Assembly: GCA_038380435.1 (NCBI GenBank)
Contig: JAWZYU010000013.1
Location: 12,909,901 to 12,973,900 of the forward strand
Direction of reading: 5' to 3'
From: Ryuthela nishihirai
Taxonomy: Eukaryota; Arthropoda; Arachnida; Araneae; Heptathelidae
Length of the DNA stretch: 64,000 nt
Below, piece by piece: positions 22,130 to 32,759 of this stretch. A program made the position numbers and the translations under genes. Under the pieces are notes generated by a model. It did not search any database and was not told where the DNA came from. It saw only the letters and a list, made by a program, of their open reading frames with translations. Position 1 is the stretch's first letter, and each line of letters begins with the position of its first letter.

Positions 22130-22980
22130 AATATAAATAAATTTAAAAAATACCTATTTTCTCCGGTGGTGCAATCAGTCACGCATTGGCACTTCCTGCA
22201 AAAGATGATAGGGCGCTTATTTACATACAGAGCAAGATTGCCGGCGCCCTATCTTACTATGAAGTGAATACATTACTATGAAGCGACTGATTGCACCATC
22301 AATATGCTTTAGTTTAATTTCCTTCTTTTTAGAGCTCATATAGAAAGATATGAATTTTTTTAAAATTATTCATATTTTTTCTTTGTCAGTAAAACAATTA
22401 CCTTCAGAAACTTTCTTTTGACAGATGACTCATAAACATCAACCCCATTCTTCCTCTCCCTGTTTTAGGAGCCATGTCCGTGACATGGGAAATGTCACAA
22501 GCTTTAATTTCAGATATAACTCGTTAAGGTCCACCCCTTTGAAAATCCGTCCCTTTTTTTTTCTGGGGTAGGAAAATAGTGTGTGGCATAATTCGAAACG
22601 GCCTACGACGGTCCTCATATGAGCTTTCATTTGAAACCTAACTGGTAAGTGTAAGCCCTCGTGTTCAGAAGATATAGCGAAACAATCGTTTTCATATTTC
22701 CCCTTTTTTAGGGGGGAAGAAACAGGAAGGTGGATGTGTTTCGAACACAAGCTTACATTTGACGCGCAGATTGTTAATTTCCGCATTGGCGTTCTAGAGA
22801 TATAGAGGAACAATCGTTTTCACATTTCCCCTCTTTAGGGGGAAAGAAAACATGGATGCCAATTTTTTTTTTAATAGTCTACGACACTCCCTGTGTCACG
22901 AGCTTTCATTTGACACATAAATCATGAAGTTTGTCCGTCGCGTTCGAAAGATAAAGAGGAACACGAGTTGTGACAAATCC
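22130..22980 (-). mobile_element. R3 repeat, copy 2, with internal degenerate tandem units
   Basis: The left part (22140-22345) is the palindromic core: GTGCAATCAGTCACGC opposed to GCGACTGATTGCACCATC, with GCCGGCGCCCTAT between. Reverse-complemented, 22340-22560 matches 7620-7780. To the right, diverged units recur, each with GAGCTTTCATTTGA-like, AGATATAGAGGAACAATCG-like and TTTCCCCT...AGGGGGAAAGAAA-like blocks (starting near 22500, 22620, 22740 and 22900). The 60.0-60.3 kb repeat shows the same block types. Confidence 0.65.
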
Positions 22981-23483
22981 ACCAACCGACAAATGACGAG
23001 AAAACAATGCGACGAGAGGTAAAGATTCAGTTTCAATGGAATAGGAAACTCTATCTCCTCGCTTAAAAACACTCCTTGTTTTGATGACTATGCAGTGTAG
23101 ACTGGGAAGGACGAAAACGGTAAAGGCGATTTCGGTTCTTAAAGATTTCCTGCAAGGGAAAAAACTAAAAAAATGATAAAAGCAAATATGGAAGCAAAAA
23201 GTAAGAATTGAAACAATCTCTGCAATGGAACTAATAAACAATTGCTTCAGGGTGAAAGAAACTTCCAAAATTCTCGCATTCTTCTTCAGAGGAACCTCCT
23301 GTCAAGAATTTTGAAGAAGGAACATTTCTGAAACATGCCTTGCTATCGACTCGAAGTTCGCTCTTAGGTTGGAACTCAAGACTCCCGAACCAGTTACAAG
23401 GATTCCTAAAGCTGAACAAGTTAGATCGACATTCCTGATAGCTGAAGATGAAAATCATACAGGAAGATAATTCAGAGTTTATA
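22981..23483. other. Non-coding stretch, nothing recognised
   Basis: A 120-codon minus frame begins in the R3 repeat and has no recognised domain. Confidence 0.45.
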
Positions 23484-23880
23484 TATCATCATCATCATCA
23501 TCATCCTCAAGCAGTAAATGGGCTACGGAGGTCCAACCAGACCGTGCAATTTAGTTCTCCAAGCAAGTCTATCCTGAGCTACATCTACTGCATCTGGCCA
23601 ATGCACACCAATTCTAACAAGGTCCTGTTTGACATTGTCTGCCCACCGCATCCTAGGTCTCCCCTTCTTTCTGAGGCCTTTAGGCACACTGTTCATAACC
23701 CTATTCGCCAATCTATAATTATTCATACGGGCAACATGGCCAAACCAGCGGAGTCTCTCTCTGCACAATATGCTGCTTAAAGGAGGTTGCAAACTCCTTT
23801 GCCTAACCTCATCATTAGTTACAAAGTTGAACCACCTAATGCCCAAGATACTGCCTAAGCATCTGGAATCAAAGATATTG
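23484..23880 (-). pseudogene. RTE-like LINE 3' fragment (reverse transcriptase C-terminus), 5'-truncated
   Basis: On the minus strand it encodes FDSRCLGSILGIRWFNFVTN, RLRWFGHVARM, KKGRPRMRW and WRTKLHGLVGPP, then CTGCTTGAGG and a (GAT)n tail at the left edge. It closely matches the C-terminus of the LINE at 60.7-63.1 kb. LINE homology stops near 23880; sequence beyond it in the same frame is unrelated and contains a C run. Confidence 0.9.
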
Positions 23881-25532
23881 CAAACCCTCTCTGGAATACA
23901 GGACTTCATATGCAACATCTGCTCCCCCCCCCCTCCACCGATGTGCATGATCGAGTGCCAGATTCAGCATCCGAATTCCTTCTCTTACTGTCTTATTGTA
24001 AGTTGCATCTACTAAATGAAAATGGAAAAGGAAAATATTCCTTATAAACATTCCGCAGCAAAGCTTTTCCTATATTTTTATGCAAGCAAACGTCGGGCGA
24101 TAAACATTTTGCCACCTTTTTGGCTCCCAGGTTCCTCGTGCACCTATTATCTGCTGATCCTTCCCTCCCTTAGGTCCACGGGAGCCATCTGTGATGGAGA
24201 AGTGACGTCACCGGGCGACACGTTCGTAATAAAAAGATCGACTGCATCGGCAGAGGGCGCTTAAGAGCTGGGCATCGTATCTTGCAACAGCCGATCCCTT
24301 TTTTGTCAGATGCGTAGATAAATTCCGCATCGTAATTTATTGAGGGACCTCCACCTCGTCTGCGCTTCTGCATAACATTCATTTCTTCCAGCGAAATGGC
24401 TCAGGGAGTTGGACCCATATTTGCTCTCCTAACTTCTTCAATATTTTGTCGATATTTTGTTCTTCCCCCCCTAGACTTCCTCTCCTTTTCAGATACCGGA
24501 AGCTTTAGTCTCATCTCCGACAGCACGCGGATAAAATAAATGGTTGTATGGAGATCCAGACTCTGCACTCGATGGCAACAACAAGGCAACTCCTCCTCGC
24601 GCGCGCCCGCTATAAATCTTCTCCCTCCTCTTCTGCTCCCCAGCTCTGATTATTGAATTTTTCTTGTTATTGTTGTTGATATTGCTGTCGGTATTGTTCC
24701 TCCTTCGGAAGTTTCAGTTGGGGAGCAGGGGAACGATGTTCACTCTCTTAACAGAGTTGGCAATTAAAAAACTTAATTTTTTTTCACATAATGGCATTAT
24801 ATGTGGCTTTTTTTTTTCAACGTTTTTAAGCAAATTATCGGTTAATTGCCTGAAGGTTTAATTACATTTTCAAATAGTTTTTTAAGACCAAAAGCATCTT
24901 TATTCATCTATACAACTGATTTTTACCGTAGTTTGTAAAATTCCCGGCAACCCAACAAGTATAAAAAAATGAGTGCTCACAATTCCTGCAAGGTGTTGGC
25001 GCTTACACCTCACTGTAAATTCATTAGATAACATTTGTTTGAACTAACTTCAACTTTTGATTTATATTGCTTTGTATTATTTTTATCATTATTACTTAAA
25101 AAATTTTAGATCCACGCCTTCTACGAAGGTAAAAAAAAACAGTTTACTTTTTTCTGTGAGAGTTTCAAAAAACCTTTCAATTGCAGCGGCATAGGTGGTG
25201 GACATGAGAACTAAAAAAAAGTGGACTACAGTTGTTGGGGTGAAACTCGACTAACCTGATTACTTGAAACTTCTCAGTAAATTTAGCAGTGACCATCAAT
25301 GGGGGAAAGATTATGCAAATCCGTCGAACTCTTCACACAATTTACATTTCTCAAAACTTCTCCTGTCAGAGACGAACTAGGAAAAATTCCAACCGATTCT
25401 TCCACAAATTCTTGGAATAAAGAAATACGCACTAGTCTCACAACCTAAAATCCCTGGTTCGAGTCCCATTTAATGTAACTCTTAATATTTTTATTTCATT
25501 CATTGAGGAATGAAGTTTCTTATGTACACCAA
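23881..25532. other. Non-coding stretch with scattered weak signals
   Basis: A perfect CRE palindrome TGACGTCA lies at 24203-24210, and a TATAAAT after a CGCGCGCGCCCG tract near 24611. These could belong to a promoter, but no downstream coding sequence is visible. The remainder is AT-rich. Confidence 0.35.
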
Positions 25533-26205
25533 TGGGGGGCGGGGGGGCTCAGTCAATAGTGCGCCAGGCTCGTAATCTGCAGTTCCCAGATTCGAGTCCC
25601 AGCTGGGCCAGCGTTGAGATTTATCTCCGCAGAACTCCCCCGCTCTGTCCTCAGTCAGTAGGGGACACCGATGGGCTTGAAAAGGCCTCCGTCCATCGGA
25701 TGAGACGTTAAGCGGTGGCCCATGTGCGGGAAAGAGCCATACCCTGTGCACGTTAAAGAACAAGCTGAACGGTTTTGACAGGAGACTGCCATCCGTCTAG
25801 TGGGTTCCCTCCCCCAAACTTCTCTGAACCTTCGGGGTCCTTGTGACCTGACCCGTCCATCGGATGAGACGTTAAGCGGTGGCCCATGTGCGGGAAAGAG
25901 CCATAGCCTGTGCACGTTAAAGAACAAGCTGAACAGTTTTGACAGGAGACTGCCATCCGTCTAGTGGGTTCCCTCCCCCAAACTTCTCTGAACCTTCGGG
26001 GTCCTTGTGACCTGACCCGTTCGTCGGATGAGACGTTAAGCGGTGGCCCATGTGCGGGAAAGAGCCATACCCTGTGCACGTTAAAGAACAAGCTGAACGG
26101 TTTTGACAGGAGACAGCCATCCGTCTAGTGGGTTCCCTTCCCCAAACTTCTCTGAGTCTTCGGGGTCCTTGTGACCTGACCATTTAGCCCATTGTGTGCA
26201 AAAAA
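25533..26205 (+). mobile_element. SINE1 variant with three tandem 164-bp body units
   Basis: The head (GGCTCAGTCAATAGTGCGCC, B-box variant AGATTCGAGTCC) is followed by the body. The segment from CGTCCATCGGATGAGACG to CCTTGTGACCTGACC then occurs three times with exact 164-base spacing (25690, 25854, 26018). A single normal end (ATTTAGCCCATTGTGTGCAA) follows. The final AAAACAACCC end is lost. The three units differ by few bases, so the duplication is fairly recent. Confidence 0.9.
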
Positions 26206-27080
26206 GTATGTAAAAGAAAAGAAACTAATAAATATATAAAATCGTCAAAAGGAAACCCACTTGGCTGTGAGGTGTGAGAGATCTGTCGAGATAATTCGTC
26301 ATGATGTTACGTGTGTGTAAACTATCGGATCCTATCTGTAAACTATCGGTCATCAACGATAAGTCAACGTTTAAGTTGTCTCGTTGATGATGATTACGTA
26401 TGTTATAAACCTTACAGGAAGAAATCCGATCGAGTTAAATCATGTGACCATGATGGCCAGTGGAAGAGACCTCCAATCCGATCCAGCTGTTGAGAAATCT
26501 GTTGTCCAGATGCGCCGCTCACACTTCTGTGAGGAAGTGCCTCATTCTGTTTATTGATGATCTCTTTTTTTTTTGTGATCAAAATTTGTGGCATTTGAAT
26601 TCTGATTGTTCTATATTTCACAGACGGATCTATAACCATTCGAAATCTGCAATACATGAAAACTTTAATAACAATAATAATCATCTTCCTTGATTCATTC
26701 CATTACAAATTTCTCCCTTATTCAGTTTCAGAAAAGACAAATGACTCGCGCAGCATCTCTTTATCTGCAGAAGAAGAAATGAACATTCGACGCAAACAGA
26801 TCTTAAAGCATTGCCGACGATTAATTATCACTTTCGAGGTGAAATGTTTATGTAAGTTCCATTGTAGTGGTTCAATTAGTTGTATTGATTTCAGTGTCTT
26901 TGTGACGCATTTTCTTCTACTACTTTTAATTTCCTTGAATTTCTTTAACAGAATAATTTGAGTAACAAACCTATTTGACATTAGTCTAGAACACCTGAAA
27001 TGGAGCTGATATACCTGGGTTCGAGTCCATTCATTAGGGAAACTCCTTTTTCCCTCACAACTTCACATTTCTTAAATAAT
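26206..27080. other. AT-rich stretch, nothing recognised
   Basis: Several 75-100-codon frames on both strands with no recognisable product. Confidence 0.45.
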
Positions 27081-27092
27081 TTCTCTTGTTAG

Positions 27093-27476
27093 GGTTGGGT
27101 TGTTTTACCTCTGAGTGCCACTTTTTTGCGCACCATGGGCTAAATGGCCAGGTCACATGGACCCCGAAGGCTCAGAGAAGGTTGGGGGAGGGGACCCACT
27201 GGAACAGCTGTTGGGAGACAGATGGTAGCCTCCCGTCAAGGCCATCCAGCGTGTTCTTTAACATGCACAGGATATGGCTCTCCCGCACACGGGGCCACGA
27301 CTTAACGTCCCATCCGACGGACGGCGGCCTTTCCAAGCCCATAGGTATCCCCTACTGACCGTGGGCAGGGCGGAGAATTTTGCGGAGATAAATCTCAACG
27401 CTGACCCAGCTGGGACTCGAACTTGGGAACTACAGATTACGAGCCTGGCGCGCTACCGACTGAGCCACCCCGCCCC
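27093..27476 (-). mobile_element. SINE1, full length
   Basis: Minus-oriented complete copy. The target-site duplication TTCTCTTGTTAG lies at 27081-27092 and 27477-27488. Confidence 0.93.
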
Positions 27477-27488
27477 TTCTCTTGTTAG

Positions 27489-28710
27489 TTAAACAAACGT
27501 GTATGTTATTGTACTCGTATATTTGAATTGAATTGTTTAAAAATTTTCGAAGCTGTAAACAACGTTGCATTTTTCCCGGGAGAGAATTTTAATTTAAACG
27601 GATTGTGAACAAATATTTTGCAACTACCTGGCATTTTCAAAGCTCTTAAGATGTGAATGCATCCGTTTCGTGTAATCTCTCTTCGCTGTGGGCTGCAGGG
27701 CACTGGATAATTATGCGGTTCCGGTTTTCTTTATGTTTCTGATAATAGTTGAACCGTTAATTGTGAATCCATTGGTCAGTACAGATTTATAGCTGGCGTT
27801 GTAAACCAAAATACGTGTGTGTGTGCTTGCAGCAAATTGCAATTTGTAAAATTTCGATGCAAATAAACGCAATTCTTTTGCTGCTTTCAGAATGGATGCC
27901 TCCGGTCAAAAAGTTGTGCCAATGTAAAATTCTAGGTATTAATAATTTTCCACAATTTCGATAACATCAGAGCAAAAACGAATCGGTTGTCACGTTAGTG
28001 GGACATAATTTGGATAACTGGTTGCTTTCATTTTTTTATTGTAAACCTTGAAAGATCATAATATCCTGTTGAATGAATGCATATCGATTTGGTGTTATGC
28101 ATACCCAGTTGATAATTTTGCAAAAACCATTTTGTGTTTTCCAAACTGCCTCTCCTACATTGCGATTCACGCTAATTAAGGCAATGTCGTCAGCAGAAAT
28201 ATTAATTAGTTTTGACATATCTGTATATCTAAAGTAGTTTGGCGAATATGGAGCAGTTTTTTTTTCTTTTTTCCTTCGTATCACCCACCGCAGTGTATCC
28301 TTGACATTCTGGCAAAAGAAAATGCTAAAATCGATATAAAGGGTAGTGGCAACGGAGCTTTCACTAAAATTTCACGTTAACACGAAAATTAATGGATTTT
28401 CAGTGTTTTAATTTTTACTTATTTACATGAGATTTAATTATTCAACGTAGTAAGAGGAAGTCTGTAATTATTTCTTTTTAATTTTCTAATCTTTTTATTT
28501 CTTTTGCAAATGACCAAACTCTTTGTGGAACGTGTGTTGGAAATCAATCCTTGTGGGACTAACAGGAATAAGAATAAATATTATTATTGCTTCCGATGCC
28601 CGGCAGTAGAGAGCGCATCTATCACCTTCTGTTGCCAGATTATATCCCCACCTGTCCCGGCGTGAAGATTTCTTCTCCTTTACATCGGTGAGGAGCAAAG
28701 GAAAATGAAA
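27489..28710. other. AT-rich stretch, nothing recognised
   Basis: No repeat family or domain seen. A 101-codon minus frame at 28495-28800 runs into the 76-bp repeat. Confidence 0.45.
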
Positions 28711-29326
28711 AGCCAAAGCCTCACTGCCGTGTTCAGTAGAGTTCCACTCCGAACACGGTGAATGAAGATTTAGCCTGGATGGTTTTAGCCAAAGCCTCAT
28801 TGCCGTGTTCAGTAGAGTTCCACTCCGAACACGGTGAATGAAGATTTAGCCTGGATGGTTTTAGCCAAAGCCTCATTGCCGTGTTCAGTAGAGTTCCACT
28901 CCGAACACGGTGAATGAAGATTTAGCCTGGATGGTTTTAGCCAAAGCCTCATTGCCGTTTTCAGTAGAGTTCCACTCCGAACACGGTGAATGAAGATTTA
29001 GCCTGGATGGTTTTAGCCAAAGCCTCATTGCCGTGTTCAGTAGAGTTCCACTCCGAACACGGTGAATGAAGATTTAGCCTGGGTGGTTTTAGCCAAAGCC
29101 TCATTGCCGTGTTCAGTAGAGTTCCACTCCGAACACGGTGAATGAAGATTTAGCCTGGATGGTTTTAGCCAAAGCCTCATTGCCGTGTTCAGTAGAGTTC
29201 CACTCCGAACACGGTGAATGAAGATTTAGCCTGGATGGTTTTAGCCAAAGCCTCATTGCCGTGTTCAGTAGAGTTCCACTCCGAACACGGTGAATGAAGA
29301 TTTAGCCTGGATGGTTTTAGCCAAAG
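28711..29326 (+). repeat. Tandem array of eight 76-bp units, each with a hairpin
   Basis: Starts of AGCCAAAGCC recur at exactly 76-base intervals (28711, 28787, 28863, 28939, 29015, 29091, 29167, 29243), with a partial ninth at 29319. Units are nearly identical. Each contains CCGTGTTC and GAACACGG, an 8-bp perfect stem with a 16-base loop; one unit (starting 28939) has a G-to-T change in the stem (CCGTTTTC). The near-identity points to recent amplification or ongoing homogenisation. No coding signal. Confidence 0.96.
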
Positions 29327-29448
29327 TCTGCCTCGATCCCCTTCCGAGCATTACGGCTTGATCATCTAACTGGCTGTGCAGACCAAGAGAGCCAAATACT
29401 CCTCGATGATGAAACGACGCAAGACACAATTCGATTTCTTCTCTGAAA

Positions 29449-29795
29449 TTGGGAGTAGGGACTCAGTCGCTAGGCTCGTAATATACTACATCTCCCTGGT
29501 TCGAGTCTCAGAGCCAAGATTTATCTCCACTAACCCCCCCCCCTGCCCTCGGTGGGAAATGGTATACCCATGGTCTAGGAAAGTCGCCGTCCATCGGATG
29601 GTACATTAAGCCGTGACCCTGTATGCCGGAGAGCCCTACCCTGTGCACTTTGAACACATTGGAATGGCTTGACGGGAGGCTCCCATCTGTCTGCTAACAT
29701 CTCCCCTTCCATAAAAATTCTCGCAGCCCCTGAGATCCTTGAGATCTGGCTATTTAGCACATTGTGTGCGTAAAGCACAAAGGTCAGAGGGAAAA
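29449..29795 (+). mobile_element. Degenerate SINE1
   Basis: Diverged head (GACTCAGTCGCTAGGCTCGTAA, B-box GGTTCGAGTCTC), then GATTTATCTCC, CCGTCCATCGGATGG, CCCTGTGCACTTTGAACAC and ATTGTGTGCG landmarks in order. A C run replaces part of the body. Confidence 0.85.
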
Positions 29796-30801
29796 CAAAT
29801 CTCTGACGATGGGATGGAAACAATCGAAAAAAGCAAAGGAAAAATCTCCCAGGACGAGAATTTGACATCTTTTGGACTCTTTTCCTGTCGTCTCCTCATC
29901 CACCTGGATGGAAGCTACGATCTGCGCACCCTCTGTTCGTTGATCTCTTCAACAGCAATTGCTCCGTTAATCTAGTCGTCATAAACCCTCTTCGAAATAG
30001 ACGCATCCATATGCCAAGAACTTGATCCGACTGATATTTCAATTCGCTGATCCTTCACATGTTGAACTTAATTTTCAAATATATTTAAAACGCCTGTCGT
30101 CGAGATTATCCTGTCAGCAAAAGAGATAAATTGCCAGCTCCGTGATGAAATAACGGAAAGGGTTCAATTGGAATCCAATTCCCTCCTCCGCAATTGCTCT
30201 TGATATATGCAAATAGAGAGCGCTTATTGTTGTCTCGGTAATTCTTTCGTTTGGAGTCTAATTCCCCTCTAAGTGGCGTTTCTCCATTACAATTTAATCC
30301 TTCCATTCTTTGTCAAATTAAGCGAAATAAATTGCGGATCGTTCAAAGACATTTAATATCAACCTATTCTTATCTCTTCATTTTTAGCAGCATACTGATT
30401 ACCATTGCCTGAGCATCGTCATTAGGGTAATGCTTCGGGGATGAGAGATCTTCCTTTAACAAGTAAGGGTGGTCTCTCGTGCATTGCTTTAACGGAAGAC
30501 AACTGGGAAAGGCCTCTTCCAGGGTTAATAGCTTCCACAATCGCTTCGTTGCAAACACCAACAAAAGATCCGTTTACATTAACAGCTGGCAGTATTATTT
30601 ATGCTAAACCGTTCAGAGTTTGAATAAATCTGCACTTTATATTTTTAAAATGAGAAGCTGGCTGCTGCTTCCCGACACATAGAATGGAAATGACCGACAA
30701 GAGAGATTCTCAAAATCTGCCAATCTCAGGGACTTAGCAGTGAGGGAAAGAGAAAGATGAAAGGATAAAAATGAATTTTGTCCCAGGTTTGGAAGGGTGT
30801 T
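29796..30801. other. Non-coding stretch, nothing recognised
   Basis: Short frames only; no repeat family recognised. Confidence 0.45.
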
Positions 30802-30841
30802 GGAAGTCGAAAATCGCGCTTTTGCAAGATTTTCGACTTCC
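30802..30841. repeat. Perfect 14-bp hairpin
   Basis: GGAAGTCGAAAATC and GATTTTCGACTTCC are exact reverse complements separated by 12 bases. No U-run makes it a classical terminator and eukaryotic context argues against that; it could be a small fold-back or structured RNA. Confidence 0.8.
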
Positions 30842-31131
30842 CAGATTATCAGTTTCATTGACTGTATATTTTTTTCAATTCCGAGATGTGAGGGTCATTT
30901 TCTCTCCCTCTCTTTAATAATTTTTAAGTAGCAACTTCCGTTACCTTTAGTCGAAGAAAAGGTATGGCGCCTTGCACGTTTTATCTTCATTTTAGAAGTC
31001 ATTGTTACGAATGGAAACAAGTCGCCTGAGCATTGTGTAATCGATGCTGTTAATCGACTTTAATAATACAAATAAAACAAGAAAATTACTTTGTATACTT
31101 TTGCAAACTCGTAAACAAATAAACAAACGCA

Positions 31132-31193
31132 TTCATCATCATCATCATCCTCAAGCAGCCGTGGGCTACGGAGGTCCAACCAGACTGCAATTT
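31132..31193 (-). mobile_element. Extreme 3' end of an RTE-like LINE (5'-truncated to ~60 bp)
   Basis: Reads, on the minus strand, GGTTGGACCTCCGTAGCCCA, then GGCTGCTTGAGG and a (GAT)n tail. This is the terminus seen in the LINE copies at 23.5 and 63.1 kb, a very short dead-on-arrival insertion. Confidence 0.85.
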
Positions 31194-31566
31194 ATTGTTG
31201 TTCATAATATAAGGAAATTGAACAAATCTGTAAATATCTCAAAAAATCCTTTTTGCAATTTAACGAAGCATCACAGGAAGTTGGCTTGAAATAACTAAGT
31301 TTTATTGGCTATTAAATTTGCATTCCTCCAATGGGAAAGACTCTGTGATATGGAAATTAAGCTCGCGATAAATGCAGCTTCGGGAATGAGCGCTTCTCAT
31401 TTCGGATTAAGAGCGGCTTTATCGAGCTTTCAGATCGCAGTTTTGTTAAAATGCAAAGAAGGAATCATTTGGATGACGGTCAGAGGAGGGATGGAAGCAG
31501 GATGGTCACTGTGGGTGGTGATGGGGAGGGGATGCAATTTCTTTCTTCAGATCATCTGCAACTACG
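31194..31566. other. Non-coding stretch, nothing recognised
   Basis: No repeat family or domain seen between the LINE tail and R5. Confidence 0.45.
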
Positions 31567-32192
31567 TATGCTGTTGACTGAACTGCGCCGAATGCCATGT
31601 TGGGCTAGATGACATCAATGTCGCTCTTTAGCAGACGAGATCGCTTAGTCCCTTAATTAAATTCACCATTACTTAGGTGAAATCACAGATTCGCGGTTAT
31701 TACACCCGTACCGACATAAGCCTCAGACTTGGTGCGCCAAGTGATGTGTAGAAAGGGGTATAACAATTCAAGCACAAGAGTAGTATATGGACGACACAGT
31801 TTATTTACATTCATATACAATCACGTGCTGGGGATGCGCTCGATTCCTTGGGCCTTTGCTACTGCAAACAATCATACAAGGTGGTGAGGATCTGCGCTTC
31901 ACAGAATCTCTTTACAGACCTCAAACTCGGCGAAAGGATATTCAGTCCTTGCCTACAACCTGGTTCCCAAAGAACCGAACCCTCTCCTTTAGGGTTTTGT
32001 TTTTGAGGAAGAGCGGCATCCCTTGACGCGTGTTCAAACGTCCTTCCATTTTGACAGCGACCCTCAGACTGTTGTTCATTATTGCTACCCTTGTCTCCAG
32101 CGCGAGAGGCTAGTCATAAAAGTGCTTTCGACTTGTGAGCATGTGCAGTTAGCCAGCTCAGGCCCGAAAGCAACTCGTGAGTCACATCACCA
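31567..32192 (+). mobile_element. R5 dispersed repeat, copy 1 (LTR candidate)
   Basis: Matches 57721-58435 over its length: CTGAACTGCGCCGAATG, GAGATCGCTTAG, TTACACCCGTACC, ACGACACAGTTTATT, CAATCACGTGCTGGGGATGC, CTCAAACTCGGCGAAAGG, CGCGTGTTCAAACGTCC and GAGTCACATC in the same order. No ORF. Length and lack of coding fit a solo LTR, but no TG...CA ends with direct duplication could be placed. Confidence 0.75.
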
Positions 32193-32227
32193 TCTCAGCA
32201 CCTCCAAATATACGCCGAATTTTACAA

Positions 32228-32615
32228 GGGTTGTGGGTTGTTTTACCTCTGAGCGGCACTTTTTTGCGCACCATGGGCTAAATGGCCAGGTCACATGGAC
32301 CCCGAAGGCTCAGAGAAGGTTGGGGGAGGGGACCCACTGGAACAGCTGCTGGGAGACAGATGGTAGCCTCCCGTCAAGGCCATCCAGCGTGTTCTTTAAC
32401 GTGCACAGGGTATGGCTCTCCCGCACACGGGGCCACGGATTAACGTCCCATCCGACGGACGGCGGCCTTTCCAAGCCCATCGGTGTCCCCTACTGACCGT
32501 GGGCAGGGCGGGGAATTTTGCGGAGATAAATCTCAACGCTGTCCCAGCTGGGACTCGAACCTGGGAACTACAGATTTCGAGCCTGGCGCGCTACCGACTG
32601 AGCCACCCCCGCCCC
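32228..32615 (-). mobile_element. SINE1, full length
   Basis: Minus-oriented complete copy with target-site duplication CGAATTTTACAA at 32216-32227 and 32616-32627. A 157-codon frame across it is an artefact of SINE sequence. Confidence 0.93.
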
Positions 32616-32759
32616 CGAATTTTACAACAGCAAAAATATAATAAATAAATTAGAGGGACATGACAATCACATCGAGAGGTTGAAAGATTCATGAATGTGT
32701 CCAAAGACTCTGGAGATATTTTCAAGACACTGGAACATTCTCTAGAAGGAGGAGCCAGA

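Noticed and set aside
24600..24660. TATA-box promoter
   Set aside because: TATAAAT follows a GC tract, but there is no downstream gene, initiator or conserved context.
28711..29326. CRISPR array
   Set aside because: The 76-bp units are contiguous without unique spacers, and the window is eukaryotic.
32023..32496. 157-codon plus frame
   Set aside because: Its C-terminal two thirds is a SINE1 read in antisense; the same peptide recurs at 21310, 27086 and 57134 wherever SINE1 occurs.
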